A model generated the notes under the pieces. That model ran no database searches. It worked only from the letters and a program-made list of their open reading frames with translations, and was not told the origin of the DNA. Shown here in pieces: positions 44,872-58,792 of a stretch of 64,000 bases of DNA. Positions within the stretch are counted from its first letter, which is position 1; each line of letters opens with the position of its first letter. This DNA is from Pilatotrama ljubarskyi (lineage: Eukaryota > Basidiomycota > Agaricomycetes > Polyporales > Polyporaceae): assembly GCA_022385805.1 (NCBI GenBank), contig MU277679.1, positions 1 to 64,000 on the forward strand. The letters are read 5' to 3'. Both the position numbers and the translations under genes were made by a program.

Positions 44872-45240
44872 TCTGGTCGTTGAAGACGTCGAGGACAGCG
44901 ACTGTCCTGGGATGGAGCGGTCGGTGGTGGTGGCTGAGAGCAAGTTACTTGACAACGCCGGAGTAATGCGCGCCTATTGTTGATCACTCGACGCTATAGC
45001 ACATGGGCGGGTCCAGCATTATAATGATCGTACTCGGTCTCTATGTACAGGGAAAGCTACATGCAGTCTACACTGATAAGTCTAGGCACATCTAAGGAAC
45101 AAAGCAGCACTGTCAGAATGAGTACATCTATCCTCTACGAGCACTGTCGGGGTATTGCGTATTTACCAAAAGATCCATGTGAGTCTAGTGTCATACCTTG
45201 CTCTACAGGCTGGTCGTGTCTAGACGACTAGTATCTAGTT
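44872..45240. other. Intergenic
   Basis: 5' flank of the coiled-coil gene and 3' flank of the F-box gene. No feature is seen. Confidence 0.4.
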
Positions 45241-46813
45241 TTACTTGGTCGTACTAGCCAAAAGCTCTGAGACTTCCTGGGCGGGGCAATGCAGGGTGGT
45301 CAGGGACGGGAAGGTGGCTAGGATTGCCTCTACCAGGGATTTAGCACACGCGGCCGCATCTGGGACGTCGCCTATCGCCAAGACGCGCAGCGTCTTCTGC
45401 TGAGGAACAACGGTACCGGGCGCGGGTTGCTCCCCGGTGGAAACGAGTAGGTCGATGGGCAAAATAGGTAGGGCGAGGCTCTCCAGGCGCTGGAGGAACT
45501 TCGCTACGGCAGTGAGTGCAGCAGGCGTCATCCGCATCTGCCAGTCCGCCGGGAGTAACACCGTGTCGTAGACTCCAAGGTTCAGGTGCTCCAGCAGAGG
45601 CCACCACTTCCCGAGCTGCCCCAGGTCCGCGTCGTGCAGATCCGGGGGTAGCATGGAGACGAGTGCGAAGCGTCTCAGCTCCTTGAGAGAAGCGAGCGGG
45701 TCTAGGAGGGAGAGCGGGTACCACTCCAGAGACTTCTGTGAGCGCAGGGACGGCTCCAGGTCCTGAAACTCCGTCCAGTCCTCAATGCTGAGCTCCTGCA
45801 GGCTCTGTGACGTCTTCTGCGCCAACAGCTCGAAAGTACCCTTGAGGTGTCCTGGACCACGAGAGCAGCGGTCAACCTCCGCGTGCAACTTGGTGAGGAT
45901 GCCGGCCGGGAGATGCTCGAGGATGATTGTGAGCACAGAACCGCTCGCCCGGATCGCGAGCTCCTCCATCGCGGGGAAACAGGGCGTAGAAAGCCGGGCC
46001 AAGGCATCCGCGAAGTCAGCCTGCTGGATTGAGCTCGCATGAACCTTGAGTGACCGGAGATGGGGGAAGGATGCAACCGCGGCGAGTGTCTCGCACGTCA
46101 AGAAGCAATTGGCGTGGATCGTAAGGGCCCTGAGCTGCGTCAAAGAGGCAACCGCGTTATTCAGGGAGTCCGTCATACGCCCGCGGATTCGCAGAGACAG
46201 CAAGCCCGGCGCGGTCTTGCGCACTTGTTCCAGGTACATTGCGACTCCGTTGCTCCGGTCCATGGTCGTCTGCGCGTCGTATGAATAGCCGATGTTGACC
46301 GCGATGCGCCTGAGGCGGGGAGACACCATCCAAGCGTCCGAGACCATACATCCGTGAAAGGAGAGGGTCACAGCTTCTAGGCGAGGCATGATGCCAGCGT
46401 GCCGGTCCAGGGTAGGGATTTCGAAGAACCTGTGGTGGGAGATCTCCTTGACTCTGCGGGCGTAATCCCAGAACGCTGGAGGAATTTCAGAGGCATCCTG
46501 CAGCAAGAAGTATTGTTCAGTGCCGGGTCCACGAAATCACGGTCGGAGATGGCACAGGCTCTTTCGGGCAGCGGGTTCTGTACAGAGGAACGAGGTCACT
46601 CACCAAATCCTCCTCTTCAGAGCAAGGCAGCAGACTCGTGAGCGGCCCCACCCCGTCGAGCCGCGACCAGAATCTGTCCAGCGCGAGGTCCTTCCACGCC
46701 TTACAGCAGCGTGCCAGCTGGCTAAGCGTCCGTCGCGGCTCGCATTCCGGCGGCGAGATGCAGTGATCAAAGACAAGCCCGAGAATCTCGTCAATCAGCA
46801 ATGCGCGGTGCAT
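45241..46813 (-). CDS. F-box protein with leucine-rich-like repeats
   Basis: Two exons, 46813-46604 and 46497-45241, give 488 aa. The N-terminal about 45 residues (LLIDEILGLVFDHC...LARCCKAWKDLALDRFW) fit a basidiomycete F-box-like motif, which binds Skp1 in SCF ubiquitin ligases. The rest has irregular leucine-rich repeats (LLSLRIRGRMTDSLNNAV, LRALTIHANCFLTCETLA, LRSLKVHASS, LEHLNLGVYDTVLL, LRVLAIGDVPDAA) forming a substrate-binding solenoid. Agaricomycetes carry hundreds of such F-box genes of unknown target. No unusual feature. Confidence 0.8.
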
Positions 46814-47208
46814 GGCGAGCGCAAGTGCGGGGGTCACAGTGGACGACGAGCAGACGGACTGCCGAGGGCAAGAAAAACGAGGAAAGTCGATCGGGTGAAT
46901 GCATGGTGGCCAAGTCCTATTTGACCGTGACGGTCCTCGGGCGCGGAGGCGTTGATTTGCGTCGCCAAAATTTGGCAAGCGAGCGTTCCGATTGGGTGCT
47001 TCACATCGGAGCGCTCTGTCTCCCCCATCTGGTAACCTCAATCTGCGCAATTATTTGCGATGTTTATGCGACACCAGCGCGTGCTCACACGACGGGATGC
47101 AGGGCAGCAGTTAGCAATTGCGCGACGGGGGATGATACAAGCACGTCATATGCATACAGCGTAGTACATAGCCAGGAAGCACACAACGACACGAACCCGC
47201 ACGAACGC
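46814..47208. other. Intergenic
   Basis: Between the F-box promoter and the 3' end of the ubiquitin-S27a gene. No feature is seen. Confidence 0.4.
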
Positions 47209-48264
<1,056 letters not shown>

Positions 48265-49677
48265 ATGGACAGCGATGAGGATATCCGTATGGACGATTCC
48301 AACGAGCCTATCAACTGGCCGAGCACCACAAAGGGGAAGGGGAAGGGCAAAGCCACACATCATGAGGAGGCTTACGACGCGGAGAACCTACCATGGTGCG
48401 TGGATGCAATTTATGCGCGCAACAAGACTTACTTTGAACCAGGGTGGAGAAGTATCGCCCAGTGACCTTGGACGACGTCGTCTCGCACCATGACATTACA
48501 AGCACGAGTGAGTATCCTATCGGACGCGTCTACACGGGCCCTTGACCAATACGACATAGTCGAGAAGTTCATTGAGAAGAACCGACTGCCTCATCTACTC
48601 TTCTATGGTCCTCCTGGTACAGGAAAGACGGCGACTATCCTCGCCGTCGCTCGTCGAATATATGGCACCGATTATCGCAAGCAGATTTTAGAGGTGAGTG
48701 AGTTAAGACACCTTAGGTGTTGCTTGATTCAAATGTGTGATACGTGTCCGGATAGCTCAACGCCTCGGATGATCGTGGCATCGATGTCGTGCGAGAGCAG
48801 GTCAAGAACTTCGCAGAGACGCGAACATTATTCTCAAAAGGCTTCAAGCTCATCATCCTGGACGAGGCGGACATGATGACCACCGCTGCGCAATCTGCAC
48901 TGCGTCGCATCATCGAGCAGTATACCAAAAACGTCCGCTTCTGCATTATTTGCAACTACGTGAACAAGATCATCCCCGCTATTCAGAGTCGATGCACGCG
49001 GTTCCGGTTCTCGCCATTACCGATGTCCGAGGTTGAGAAACGCTCGGACAACGTCATTGAGGCCGAAGGGTGGGTGCCACCTAGTTGTTGAGTGCGACAT
49101 GCGCTGGACTGAACAGGTCTCTGTAGGGTCAAGCTAACTGAGGATGGCAAGAAGGCACTGCTCAAGCTCTCCAAAGGTGACATGCGAAGAGCACTAAACG
49201 TGCTGCAAGCGTGCCACGCTGCGTATGATGTGACTGGCGAGACGGAGGTCTACAACTGCACGGGCAATCCACATCCCGCTGACATCGAGACGATTGTCAA
49301 CTCAATGCTGCAGGATGACTTCACTACCTCGTACAACAGTAAGTCCTGAAATCTGTCCCGCGGTCCTCATTGTCTTCACGCCACTTGGACTGCAGTGATT
49401 ACCGCGCTCAAGACCGAGCGTGGCATGGCACTTCCGGACCTCATCAACGGCGCATATGACTACCTCCAGACAATCCAATTCAACCCAACCGCTCGCATAT
49501 ACCTGCTCGATTTCCTTGCGACCACTGAGTAAGTCGGCTCCACCATCAGGTGTACAACTCGGCAGCTGAGGGTGTCATAGGCACAGGCTATCGGCCGGAG
49601 GTAGTGAGAAGATCCAACTGACGGCTTTGCTTGGTGCGTTCAAGAACGCAGTGGAGTTGTCGGCCAAAGCAACGTGA
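48265..49677 (+). CDS. RFC3: Replication factor C subunit 3 (clamp loader)
   Basis: Exons 48265-48395, 48443-48507, 48560-48693, 48756-49069, 49127-49338, 49396-49528 and 49581-49677 give 361 aa. RFC boxes in order: PWVEKYRPVTLDDVV (box II), HLLFYGPPGTGKTATIL (Walker A), LNASDDRGIDVVREQVK, KLIILDEADMM (Walker B), FCIICNYVNKIIPAIQSRC (SRC sensor/arginine finger, box VII) and FRFSPL (box VIII). It corresponds to yeast Rfc3 (human RFC5), an AAA+ ATPase that loads PCNA on primed DNA in the nucleus and works in checkpoint clamp loading. Its promoter has an MCB cluster, fitting S-phase control. Confidence 0.95.
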
Positions 49678-50454
49678 TTACCCCTCTAAGCACTGACTCT
49701 ACATGTTTTCTCCTGTATACTATGGAAAGGTTATTTTCACGTTCAGGTTTGCCGGTTCATGTGGCAACGAAGGCTAGGATGGTCCAGAGAGTCGCGAAGG
49801 GTAGCATTCATGCATTAGGCCGTGATGAGCGTCTAGCCGGTACTATCCCGTCCCCAGATGCTGGACGCCCAACAGAATTTCGGGCTCAGTTTCGACATAG
49901 CAGTCCCAAAACATCTCCAAAATTCATTCTGCTTGTTTTTCAGGCATGGCCACTGTATCCTCTAAGCCTTCCTGCAAGAAGATTTGCACAAAAATGCACA
50001 TACAGGAGATGAGAGCCAGCAGAAAGCCCTCTGACCCGGGAATCTGGAAACCTAAGCGCCATACGGCCTGGAGACATTCACCTTCTGTTACTTTGCTCAC
50101 AGGTCTTGATTTCCTCACCCAACTTCCTGGAATACCAAGCAGCCCATTGAGCTCTATGCGGCCATACAGAAAGTATGTGTGTACGGTGCGATCGTGCTAA
50201 GCTACAAGGCAATGTCCAGCTTCTGGGGTCACCCTGGGCGCTTATCCAGCATCTGGGGATGGGATAGTATGAGCTCATGAGTCTTCAGCACGTCGCGGCG
50301 ACAACGTGGAGGGTGCTCTCATCCGCGCCGCCACCGCTGGGCATGTCGTGTCCCCTTTGCTGCTCATTTCCGGACGAGCTCTTGCTGTGAAGCAACGACA
50401 TAACCGCCGGCTCTTGAGGCTACTTCCTGTATCTTGGCATCGCTGTTCTGAACT
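49678..50454. other. Intergenic, 0.8 kb
   Basis: 3' flank of RFC3 and 5' flank of the ZW10-like gene. No supportable gene or repeat. Confidence 0.4.
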
Positions 50455-53400
50455 ATGGCTTTCCCGATACCCTCGCATTTGCCTCGAAAGAAGGATGCTC
50501 GTGACGTCTCTACCCAGATTCTGACCACTATATCCGAGACGACTGCGAAGGCCTTGAATGCTAGGACGGCATCATCATGGGTCGCGCAGCTGGACGAGAC
50601 GATCAGGGCAACCAAAGTATGTCACGGACATCCGTTCTACATGACCGAGGGCACTTATAGCATTATGCCAGAGCCGCATACATGAACGCGTATCTAGTGA
50701 CCTTCCTGACTTCGAGAGGCAACTCGCGTCGTCCGTGTCTGTGCAGGAGCGTATGCGCTCGCTTTCTCAGAACGTTGACGTCCTGAGCGAGAGTATATCC
50801 AACCCCGAGGTGAGAACACGCTGGCGTGATCCCGTCTTGAACGTCTGCTGAGGCCGCGCGAAGTCAGGCGTGATCCCCTGCCTCCTCACCACTCTCACTA
50901 ATCACTCCACGCTTGCGCAAGAGGCTGCCGACGCACGCGCGAAACATGTTGCGCTCGCCCACTTGCTCCGGTGCCGGGATGGATTGAAACACCTTGCGAA
51001 GCTAGTCGAGGAAGGCGAGCTGCCAGATGCGATGCATGCAGGCACTTCGCTTGAAAAGGTCATTGCGGATGCCCCGGTGCCATTGCAGAGGAGCGGGATC
51101 ATGGCTGAACTGAAGGTGAGCCGACTCCAACAGTGTGCAGCGTGGGCGATGGACTGAATCTTATACAGCGGAGATGCTCTGCACTACGTAATCGGACTGA
51201 GGAGCAGCTCATACAAGCGTACTCGCGTAGTATTGTTGTTACTGCGTCGGAGGTCTACGTGCGGCCCCTCGTACAAGGTGTGCGACAGTGGTAATCTACG
51301 AAGTGGCGAATGGACTTCACAGCTGTTCTACCTCCAGTTCCTCAATCCGCCGCGACGTTCCCGCTCTCAGCCATCATCGCGTCCATGTCACCCTCTGCTC
51401 TCACCAACCATGTCGCGACGTTGCGACGAGATGTCGTCGCACATTGCATCGATTACGTCCTGAAGCAACCTGTGACCCTTAGCCAGGCGAATCCCGTCGA
51501 TATCTCTGGCCCGGTCGAGCACAAGCTGTCCTTGTACCCTGCACCCCCACAGGAAGGAGACCTGACTTTTCGTCTACAACGGCTGGCGGAGGCCATGGCC
51601 TTCCTCGCAGAGCATCTCTTCCCTCAATTTCCTCCATCCGAACGAAGATCCTTGCCACTCTCACTCAGCACACCGATCCGCGCTGCTATTCTCAACCATC
51701 TCTTGCTCCCTCACCTACCTTCCTCACTGACGAGGTTACCTGACTATCTGAAGCTTGCACATCGCGCCGTGCAGGCCGAAGAGGACATCGTGGTTAAGTT
51801 GCTAGGTGATACGAGTGGCGAACGAAGTACAAGGGCATGGGTAGACGGTGTCGGGCTACACTATGAACGCAAGAGGCGAGCCGAGATCCTCGACAGAGCT
51901 CGGGTCATCCTCATCACCCCTCAGGACGAGAGCGCCTCCTTCCGTGTCGAGGTTCCTCTTGTCTTGGAGGAGGCGGGACCTCCTGCACCGATCGACACCA
52001 AGGCAGTTGCAACCAATGGAGCTACGAAGGAGTCTGGCACGAACGGGAACGCCACAGACTCTGCAGAATCCCTGGAGGCCGAAAGTGCCTGGGACTTCGA
52101 GGATGATACGCCTTCGCAGAGCGAAGAGTCTTCGGCCATTGGTTGGGACTTCGAGGATGACCTTGAACCGGCGCCGCAAGCCCTACCTGAGGCCGAAGTG
52201 CCGCCGGCGCCGGAGCCAGAGCCTTCGGGACCCACCGAAAACGTTGCGGAGGTCGAAATCGAAGACGACCCGTGGGGTTGGACTGACGACTCATCACCCA
52301 CAACCGGCGACGGCGACGCACCTGAGGAGTCTGCTTGGGACGATGCATGGAACGGGAAGCACTCTCGACCAGATCCGGCGGTGCCCACTCTCGTCTCTGA
52401 GCCGAAGCCTGCGAAGGGCCTCCAGAAATTCTCAAAGAGTGCACCGAGTACACCGGCGTTCCCGCCGCCCGCGAGTCCCACAATCCCTCCACCCCTCACC
52501 CCTCAGCCGGCCCAATCGAATGTTAACCCGCAGCCTTCCGCGCCTCCTCCGGCGAAGCCTGTCCGAGTGACGGAGTCCTTCGTTGTATCCGGACGTACGA
52601 AGCAGCTTCTCCAGCTTGTAGAGGACGTCCTGCGCGAAGGAGCCGAACTCGTCTCTTCTGGTATTCTCAACTCAAACGTGTCCAGCTCCCCCGGAAGCGT
52701 CGTGATGCAGGCTGCGCCGATGGCGCTGGAGCTTTACCGTGCATTGGTTCCGGTCGTGAATGCAGCTCTGCTCGAACAGTCGGCAAAAGAGCCTATGCGA
52801 TTCTCGAACGATTGTCGCTTCGTTGCACAGGAGCTCCAGCGGATCGTGTCGACGCTAAGTGGACCGAAGGCTACCGCACGAGACAAGCTGGAGAAGAGCC
52901 TCGAGACTTTGAGGGTGCTGGCTGACAGCTGGTTCGAGGACGCAATCGTGAGTAGCAAGGACGAGCAGAGATCTGTCATATAAGCTGATTCATTACGGCC
53001 GCAGGCCAAAGAGGAAAGGCTGATTGAGGAGCTTCTGGAAGGCGCCCGAGGATTCATTGACACGACTCACCAGGAACGGTATGATGAGTGTGAGAATGCC
53101 GTCAACGAGGCGCTGCAGCGCATACGGCGAGTGGCTCCACAATGGAAGGTACGCATCGGTAGAAGGAGTCGTGTTCTGGTCGGTGTCGCTGAAATAGCGG
53201 TCAGGCGGTCTTGGCGAAGAGCAAGTACTACGACGCGCTGGGTTCTATAGTGGAGACAGCGGTGTCGCGCGTTCTGGGAGACATCCTGGCTCTTGAAGAT
53301 ATCACGGAAGTCGAGTCACAACGACTAAGCGAGTTATGCCGTATCCTGAACGCTCTGGAGGGCCTATTCGTGGAGGACCATGATCAGCCCTCGTTCATCG

Positions 53401-53676
53401 TATCTTACGTTCCCTCGTGGCTCAAATTTTCCTATCTCTCCGAGCTGCTGGTACGTTCTTCCGCTGACGAGTTCGATGTTCACTCGACTCTGACGTGCAT
53501 TCACAATGCAGGAGGCTTCCATCGCTGACATCTCGTACCTGTTCGAGGAGGGAGCACTGGTGGACTTCGAGATTGAGGAGCTCGTGAAGCTCGTGCGGGC
53601 TCTCTTTGCTGACACGCCGCTGAGGGCAAACACAATCAACAGGCTGCTGCAGGGACACCCCATGCGCGGCTCATAG
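50455..53676 (+). CDS. ZW10/DSL1-family vesicle tethering (NRZ/Dsl1 complex) protein
   Basis: Multi-exon gene from ATG at 50455 to TAG at 53674-53676. The N-terminal half is helical (VSTQILTTISETTAKALN, SLSQNVDVLSESISNPE), typical of tethering-complex subunits. The large exon 51323-52949 contains an acidic, Trp-containing low-complexity insert (AESAWDFEDDTPSQ, DPWGWTDDSSP, about residues 420-530) like the acidic lasso of yeast Dsl1, which binds COPI coat. The C-terminus (YVPSWLKFSYLSELLEASIADI..LFEEGALVDFEIEELVKLVRALFADTPLR) is the conserved ZW10 end. Role: Golgi-to-ER COPI vesicle tethering with Sec20/Use1. ZW10 in animals also works at kinetochores. The intron at 51278-51322 is only 45 nt. 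Family call rests mainly on the C-terminal motif. Confidence 0.75.
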
Positions 53677-54006
53677 CATAGCGTCTTTTCCTGGAGCTGC
53701 GCCTGTCACAGCTTCCGGATTCCATTGCTTCCTTTACTGTACCTACCTTCTTACCTCTCGGACGGTGTATCCATGGATTTTCGTGGCATAATGCGCTCTC
53801 GAGGTGCTCTCATCGTGGTCGCTAACTCGAACTCGACGGGCGTCTATGAACTACTGCAGTCACGAGCTTGCGCACGGACCACCTAGTAACAACAGCTCCG
53901 CCGAGACGCACCAACGACCGTTCCCCTTGAGCTCTACTTCGACTTCGACTTCGTGTTTGCTGTATTATACCCCTCTGGTCTCCTCTGATTATATCTATGT
54001 CCTGCC
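53677..54006. other. Intergenic
   Basis: Includes a CTTCGACTTCGACTTCG tandem 6-mer run near 53937-53953 in the leader of the next gene. Nothing else. Confidence 0.45.
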
Positions 54007-57000
54007 ATGACGTCTATTGAAGTGAATACAGTGCGTCAACGCGAGCAAAACCTCAGCTTACCGTCCCCTTTCGCAGACGTTCGAAACGGCTTTGAAGGAT
54101 GTGCTCAAGGCCAAGAGGATTTCGCAGTCGAAGATGGCTACCTTGACTGAGATCGCTCTGAAATGCATGGATGTGCGTGACGTTCTTTGGACGAACTAGG
54201 ACGTTGCGTCGTGTGCGGCCCGTTGAGGTTGTCGTTCGTACTCACACCCTGCATGATCAGAATGACGTCCAGATGGTGTCTCTGTTATATCGCATCCAGA
54301 AGGGACTATCTCCCAGCGCGAAGGGCTCTAACCTATACGCGATTGACGCGCTTGCGCGGGCTGCTCGCAATCGGGTCGTCAAGCAAAACATCACCGGGGA
54401 CCTAAACTCTGGCAGAGGGAACTGTGCAACGTTCCTGCTCCGGATCGAGGGAATCCTAGACGGCTTATTCCAGGATTTACTGTCGACTCACAGCGATGAG
54501 CTCAAGGTTAGTCCGTGACTTCTTGGTACTGATCAACTGTGCTCCCGCGTCCTCGCTGGGCGGTAGTCTTGAAACAGACCTGGTAATCGTCCGCCGACGT
54601 TGCTCGCCCTTCATTGACGTCGGTGCACGGAGACTCGCGGCGTAAAGCTCCTCTATACGTATTGCCGTAATCCCCGCCCACTGCGGCTATTTCTGCAGAT
54701 CGCCGCCTTGACATCTGGGTTCCCACTGGCTTCCGTAGCACACTGACCGGACGCGTCTTCCGTGTCACTGACAGTGTCAGGCGCAGCTGCTCATTGTCAC
54801 ATGACGGCGATTACTCTTCTCCTGGCCCGTGGCGACTGAGAAGCAACATCTAACTACGTTCTGCCGACCTGCAGGAAAAGGCCAAGAAAATCCTGGACAT
54901 CTGGACGAAGCAGAATACGTTCCCTTCCGCTGTACTGTCGCCCTTGTGCTCGTTGTTGAAGGACGCAGAGAACGATAAAGGTGCTTATGATCTGTCTAAT
55001 CGGTTCGCTAAGTACACTTTCCATGCAATCCCATTTGCGAGCCATGCATCAGATCAAAAGCGTGAGATATGAACTGAAATATGGTTTTGTCCGTGTCAGA
55101 AACCGACAAAGCACACTCGACGGATGTGGCACCGACCGAGCCAGCTAGCGCCCCCTCATTTCCTACCTCGATGCAGCCTGCGACATCGCAGCCTCCAGCT
55201 GCAGCTCCTATTGATGTGGACACGGTGCAGTCTACCCTTCTGGCCTTGCTTAGCAAGGCCGCCAATACCTTCGGGACAGCTGCTCCAAACCAGACGTAAG
55301 TCCGAGCTTGCCGCCCGCAGAGACACCCCGATTGCTGAGTGCTTTCCAGCCAAACAGCACCAAATATCGCCCCCGTCCCGCCCGCCGCTCCGGCCCCGGT
55401 ATTGGATGCAAATCAGCTCGCACTCCTGCAACAGCTGGCGCAAACGGCGAAGGGGAATGCCGTTCCTTCGCAGCCCGTACCTGTACCCGCATCCGTAGTG
55501 CCATCATTGACTACTCCGAATGCCGTGCCTGTAGTACCCCCTGTGCAAGGGCCCCCGCAGTCTCAGCCATACCCGTATCGAGATGATCATTACGGTGCAC
55601 CTGCTCCCCACAGAGAGTCAGAGCATGATCGGTTCAACGGTCCAGAGCGCGGCTATCCCCGCGATAACTACAACGATCCGCGCCGCGGCTTCAGAGGTGG
55701 TGGTGGCCCTCGCGACCATGGTCGCGGCGGCGGGCGCGGGCGGGGCAGATGGGACGACCGCGAGCACTTCCGTGACCGAAGTAGAGAGTTCTCGCGCGAC
55801 CCGAGGACGCGGCGGAGCCGCTCGCGCAGCCCGCCCGGCCGCTACGGAGGTCATGGAGGTCCTGGGCCGCGGGATGCCAGGCCGTACAGTCCCCCACGGC
55901 GGGGTGGGTACTCGCCGTACGCCCAACGGTCGTCGCAGGGATACGGGTCCCCCGCAGACGGTCGCTCTCGCCCTGCACCGGAACCGGGCAAGGACGAGTT
56001 CGGGCGCGATCTCAGAGCGGACTCGCCGGACCACTCGGACGCGGCGCCTGCGCAGGCGCACGAGAGGCGCAGCGCATCGCCACTGCCGCCCGGGACAGGC
56101 TCGATGACCACGTCTGACCGCGGCTCTGTCCTGTCCGAGAACGCAGATCCCGCCGCTCGCGCGTCGGCGGGCGCCCCGTCGTATCCACAACCCCATTCCG
56201 AGCCCTCTCAGTACCAGTCTTCATACTCGGCGCCCCCTACTTCGCCTCCATCGTCAATTTCCCCATCGACATCGGCTGCGCCGCCGGCCTCGCCACCTCA
56301 ACACCGCATGCCAGGAGGAGTCGGACTGGAGGGGTTCGATCGGGCCAGTTTTGACCCCTCTCAACCCGCCTCATGGGAAGCGCTGGGAAAGGCATGGGCC
56401 GCCACACACGGGGCGATGCCGACGCATGAGGAGCTCATGCAGTTCGTTCTCGGCAGTGCACCGCTCGCGCCCCCGCACGGAAGCAATTCGTACGATGCGC
56501 CCGCACCGCAGCAAGCCCCTCCTGGTCCGTACGGTACCCCAACGCCTCAGCAGGCTGCTAGCCCCTATGGAGCGTCAGCGTCGCAGTCAGAGTCACAATC
56601 TCCCGCTCAGCACACGCCGCCCCAACAGCAGTACTCTCAGTATTCGCAACAGGAGTATGGGGACAGGACCCAGTGGCAAGGACAAGGACAGGACCGTCAG
56701 TGGAACAGGCCCCAAGGTCCACGGGGCGACTGGCGGGGCGACTGGCGGGGCGGCCGGGGTGGAGCCCGTGGAGGAGACAACTTCGGCGGCCGAGGACGAG
56801 GGTACGGACACGGGCGAGGGCGAGGCGACTTCGGGCGTGGAGGGGGCGGTGGAGGATACGGCGGGCGTGGGGAGTTCGGACGGAGAGGCTTCGACCGCGA
56901 GGACCAGGGCCGTGGACAATACGGCTATGGGAACGGCAACGGCCGAGGCGCGTATAACGCGGGCGGACGGGGAGGCTACCAGCCGCACGAGCAGGAGACG

Positions 57001-57318
57001 GACGCTGTCATGCTCAGTGGTGGGGACGACCAGCACTCATGGCAGGAGCAGCAGGGATACCAGGGTGCGCCTTATGGGGGCCAGCCGCAACAGGCGTGGC
57101 AGGGGCAGGGGCATCCTCAACCCCGGGTCCCGGTCCAGTCGTTCCAGCCTCAGATGCAGAATCAGCAGCAGCCACCGCATATGTACGATCCGACGCCGTC
57201 TCAGCCAGCGCAGGAAGGTGAGGGCGGTGGGAGCGTTGGGAGCGGTGGTGGCGGGAGCGCCCCCGGAAGGATGCAAAAGGTGGGGGACAAGTGGGTCTTC
57301 GTGCGGGGCGCAGCTTGA
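54007..57318 (+). CDS. CID-domain, RGG/RS-rich RNA-processing protein (SCAF/Nrd1-like)
   Basis: Exons 54007-54021, 54077-54172, 54261-54506, 54875-54980, 55100-55295 and 55350-57318 give 875 aa. Residues 1-about 150 form a CTD-interacting domain: FETALKDVLKAKRISQSKMATLTEIALKC, VSLLYRIQKGLSPSAKGSNL, YAIDALARAARN, EKAKKILDIWTKQNTFP. This domain grips the phosphorylated RNA polymerase II tail. Then come Pro/Ala/Gln-rich linkers, an RS/RD segment (RRSRSRSPPGRYGG) and a C-terminal RGG/GYG-rich region (GRGGARGGDNFGGRGRGYG), likely RNA-binding and aggregation-prone. I see no RRM, unlike Nrd1/Seb1. Role: co-transcriptional termination or splicing. Intron 3 (54507-54874, 368 nt) is far longer than others here. 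Confidence 0.82.
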
Positions 57319-57423
57319 GCCCGTCAGGACACTTATACTTAGCTATTCGCATACGCCATGTCTCTCTCTGATTGTCATCATCCCATAGCATCAGCATCAG
57401 CATGTCGTCCAGACTGAATCGTC

Positions 57424-58792
57424 TTATACACTCTGCTCTGCGTGCTCGTTCGCCAGGCCCGTCAGCTCGTATCCGTACCTGTCATGCGACCCTCCTGCTC
57501 TAGTTGATGGCGTCTCTGAAAGCGCTTCGTCGTAGACCGCTCGTGCGCCGTGCGGTTGGCTCGAGAAGGGGTTCGGCCAGTAGATGAGGTAGCAGATCGT
57601 TGCGGAGGCAGAGCCGATGAGGCTGCCAACTATCACATCCTCCTTATGATGTCTCTGCATCGCTGGGTCAGCATCACAATCTGGTGGCTCATAGCCGGCC
57701 GCGGCGCATTGACAAGAGACAAGCAATACTGACGTAGTCCTCGACTCGAGACACGGCAACCCAGGTCGCATACGCAAGCGGCGCCAGCGAGAGCAACAAC
57801 CGCGCGAACTTGCTCCGCCGGAAAGACCCCGCGGGCACAGGCTCAGTCAGACGCCACGCTCCCGTGGCGCCTGCAACCCAGAGGGAGAGGAACATCATTC
57901 CCGCGAAGGCCGTCGACGAGTGGCCCGAGGGGAAAGAACGGCGCCCGTCGAGGACGGAGTCGAGCTTCCTGTTCGGCATGCGGACCGGTCACTTGTCTGA
58001 ATGACAGAGATACCAATGAACGAAAGGTGCTGACTGACCCTGTGCATGCTTTGAGCTCCTTGTCCCATTTGCAGCGGTCGAGAAAGTCGGGCCGGAGGCG
58101 ACCTGGAGAGGCCGGGCGTTATGGGCGACGTAGACGCATGCGTTGCGGGATACACCTACCTACTCTATTCTTCAGAAATTCTGTTATGACCTCTGACAGG
58201 GCCCTAGAGGCGGTCGTGAGCCGTCAGCAGTTGCACTGCAAAGACTTCAGACAGGGCACATACATTCCCGAGTAAAGTGCAAGGGCACTGTGATGCACGT
58301 CGATGCCGGATCGACGAATAAACCCGGTGCCCAGTGTGACCCCAAGCGGGACTAGGAACGCTATCAGCCAGTTCAAGATGCCGCTAATTCTGTGGCCGAC
58401 AGTCAGTCCTGGCCAGACTTGGTCAACTGCTTCAAACGTACTGGTTGTGTTTGTGTTTGTGATCGATGAGCGGATCCTTCGTGCTGAACTCGCGCTCATG
58501 CGGAGGGAGTTGCTTGAGGAAGTGGGAGATAAACCACAACGAAGCCGAGCATAACCTGGCCAAGTAGGCTTCAGTACGTCGACTCGTATTACTGGGCGTA
58601 TAGCCCAGCACAGAAGATGATCCCTGCTCATTGTAGGTCCTCTGCAGGCCGAGCGGCTCATGGCGTCTGCACGCCAACTTCATGCTTGACTAACCAGTCT
58701 AGGATGTAGGCACGGTCGACGAACGAGAATCCGTCGACGCCGAACCTCCCAGCAATCCTGTACGACGCGTCTTGCAACCACTCATTGGCCAT
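57424..58792 (-). CDS. PAP2-family lipid phosphate phosphatase (DPP1/LPP-like)
   Basis: Several exons (minus) from ATG at 58792 to TAA at 57426-57424. Exon 1 is 58792-58695. The PAP2 catalytic motifs all appear once spliced: KNRVGRLRP (K-x6-RP), FPSGHSST (PSGH) and SRVEDYRHHKEDV (SR-x5-H-x3-D). Between them are hydrophobic helices (GILNWLIAFLVPLGVTLG, AGMMFLSLWVAG, LLLSLAPLAYATWV, IGSASATICYLIYW), consistent with six TM segments. N-terminal FSTKDPLIDHKH is a DPP1-type sequence. It removes phosphate from diacylglycerol pyrophosphate, phosphatidate or lysophosphatidate at membrane surfaces. One intron acceptor (GAACAG, about 57967-57962) was chosen because other acceptors bring a stop codon. 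Confidence 0.86.
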
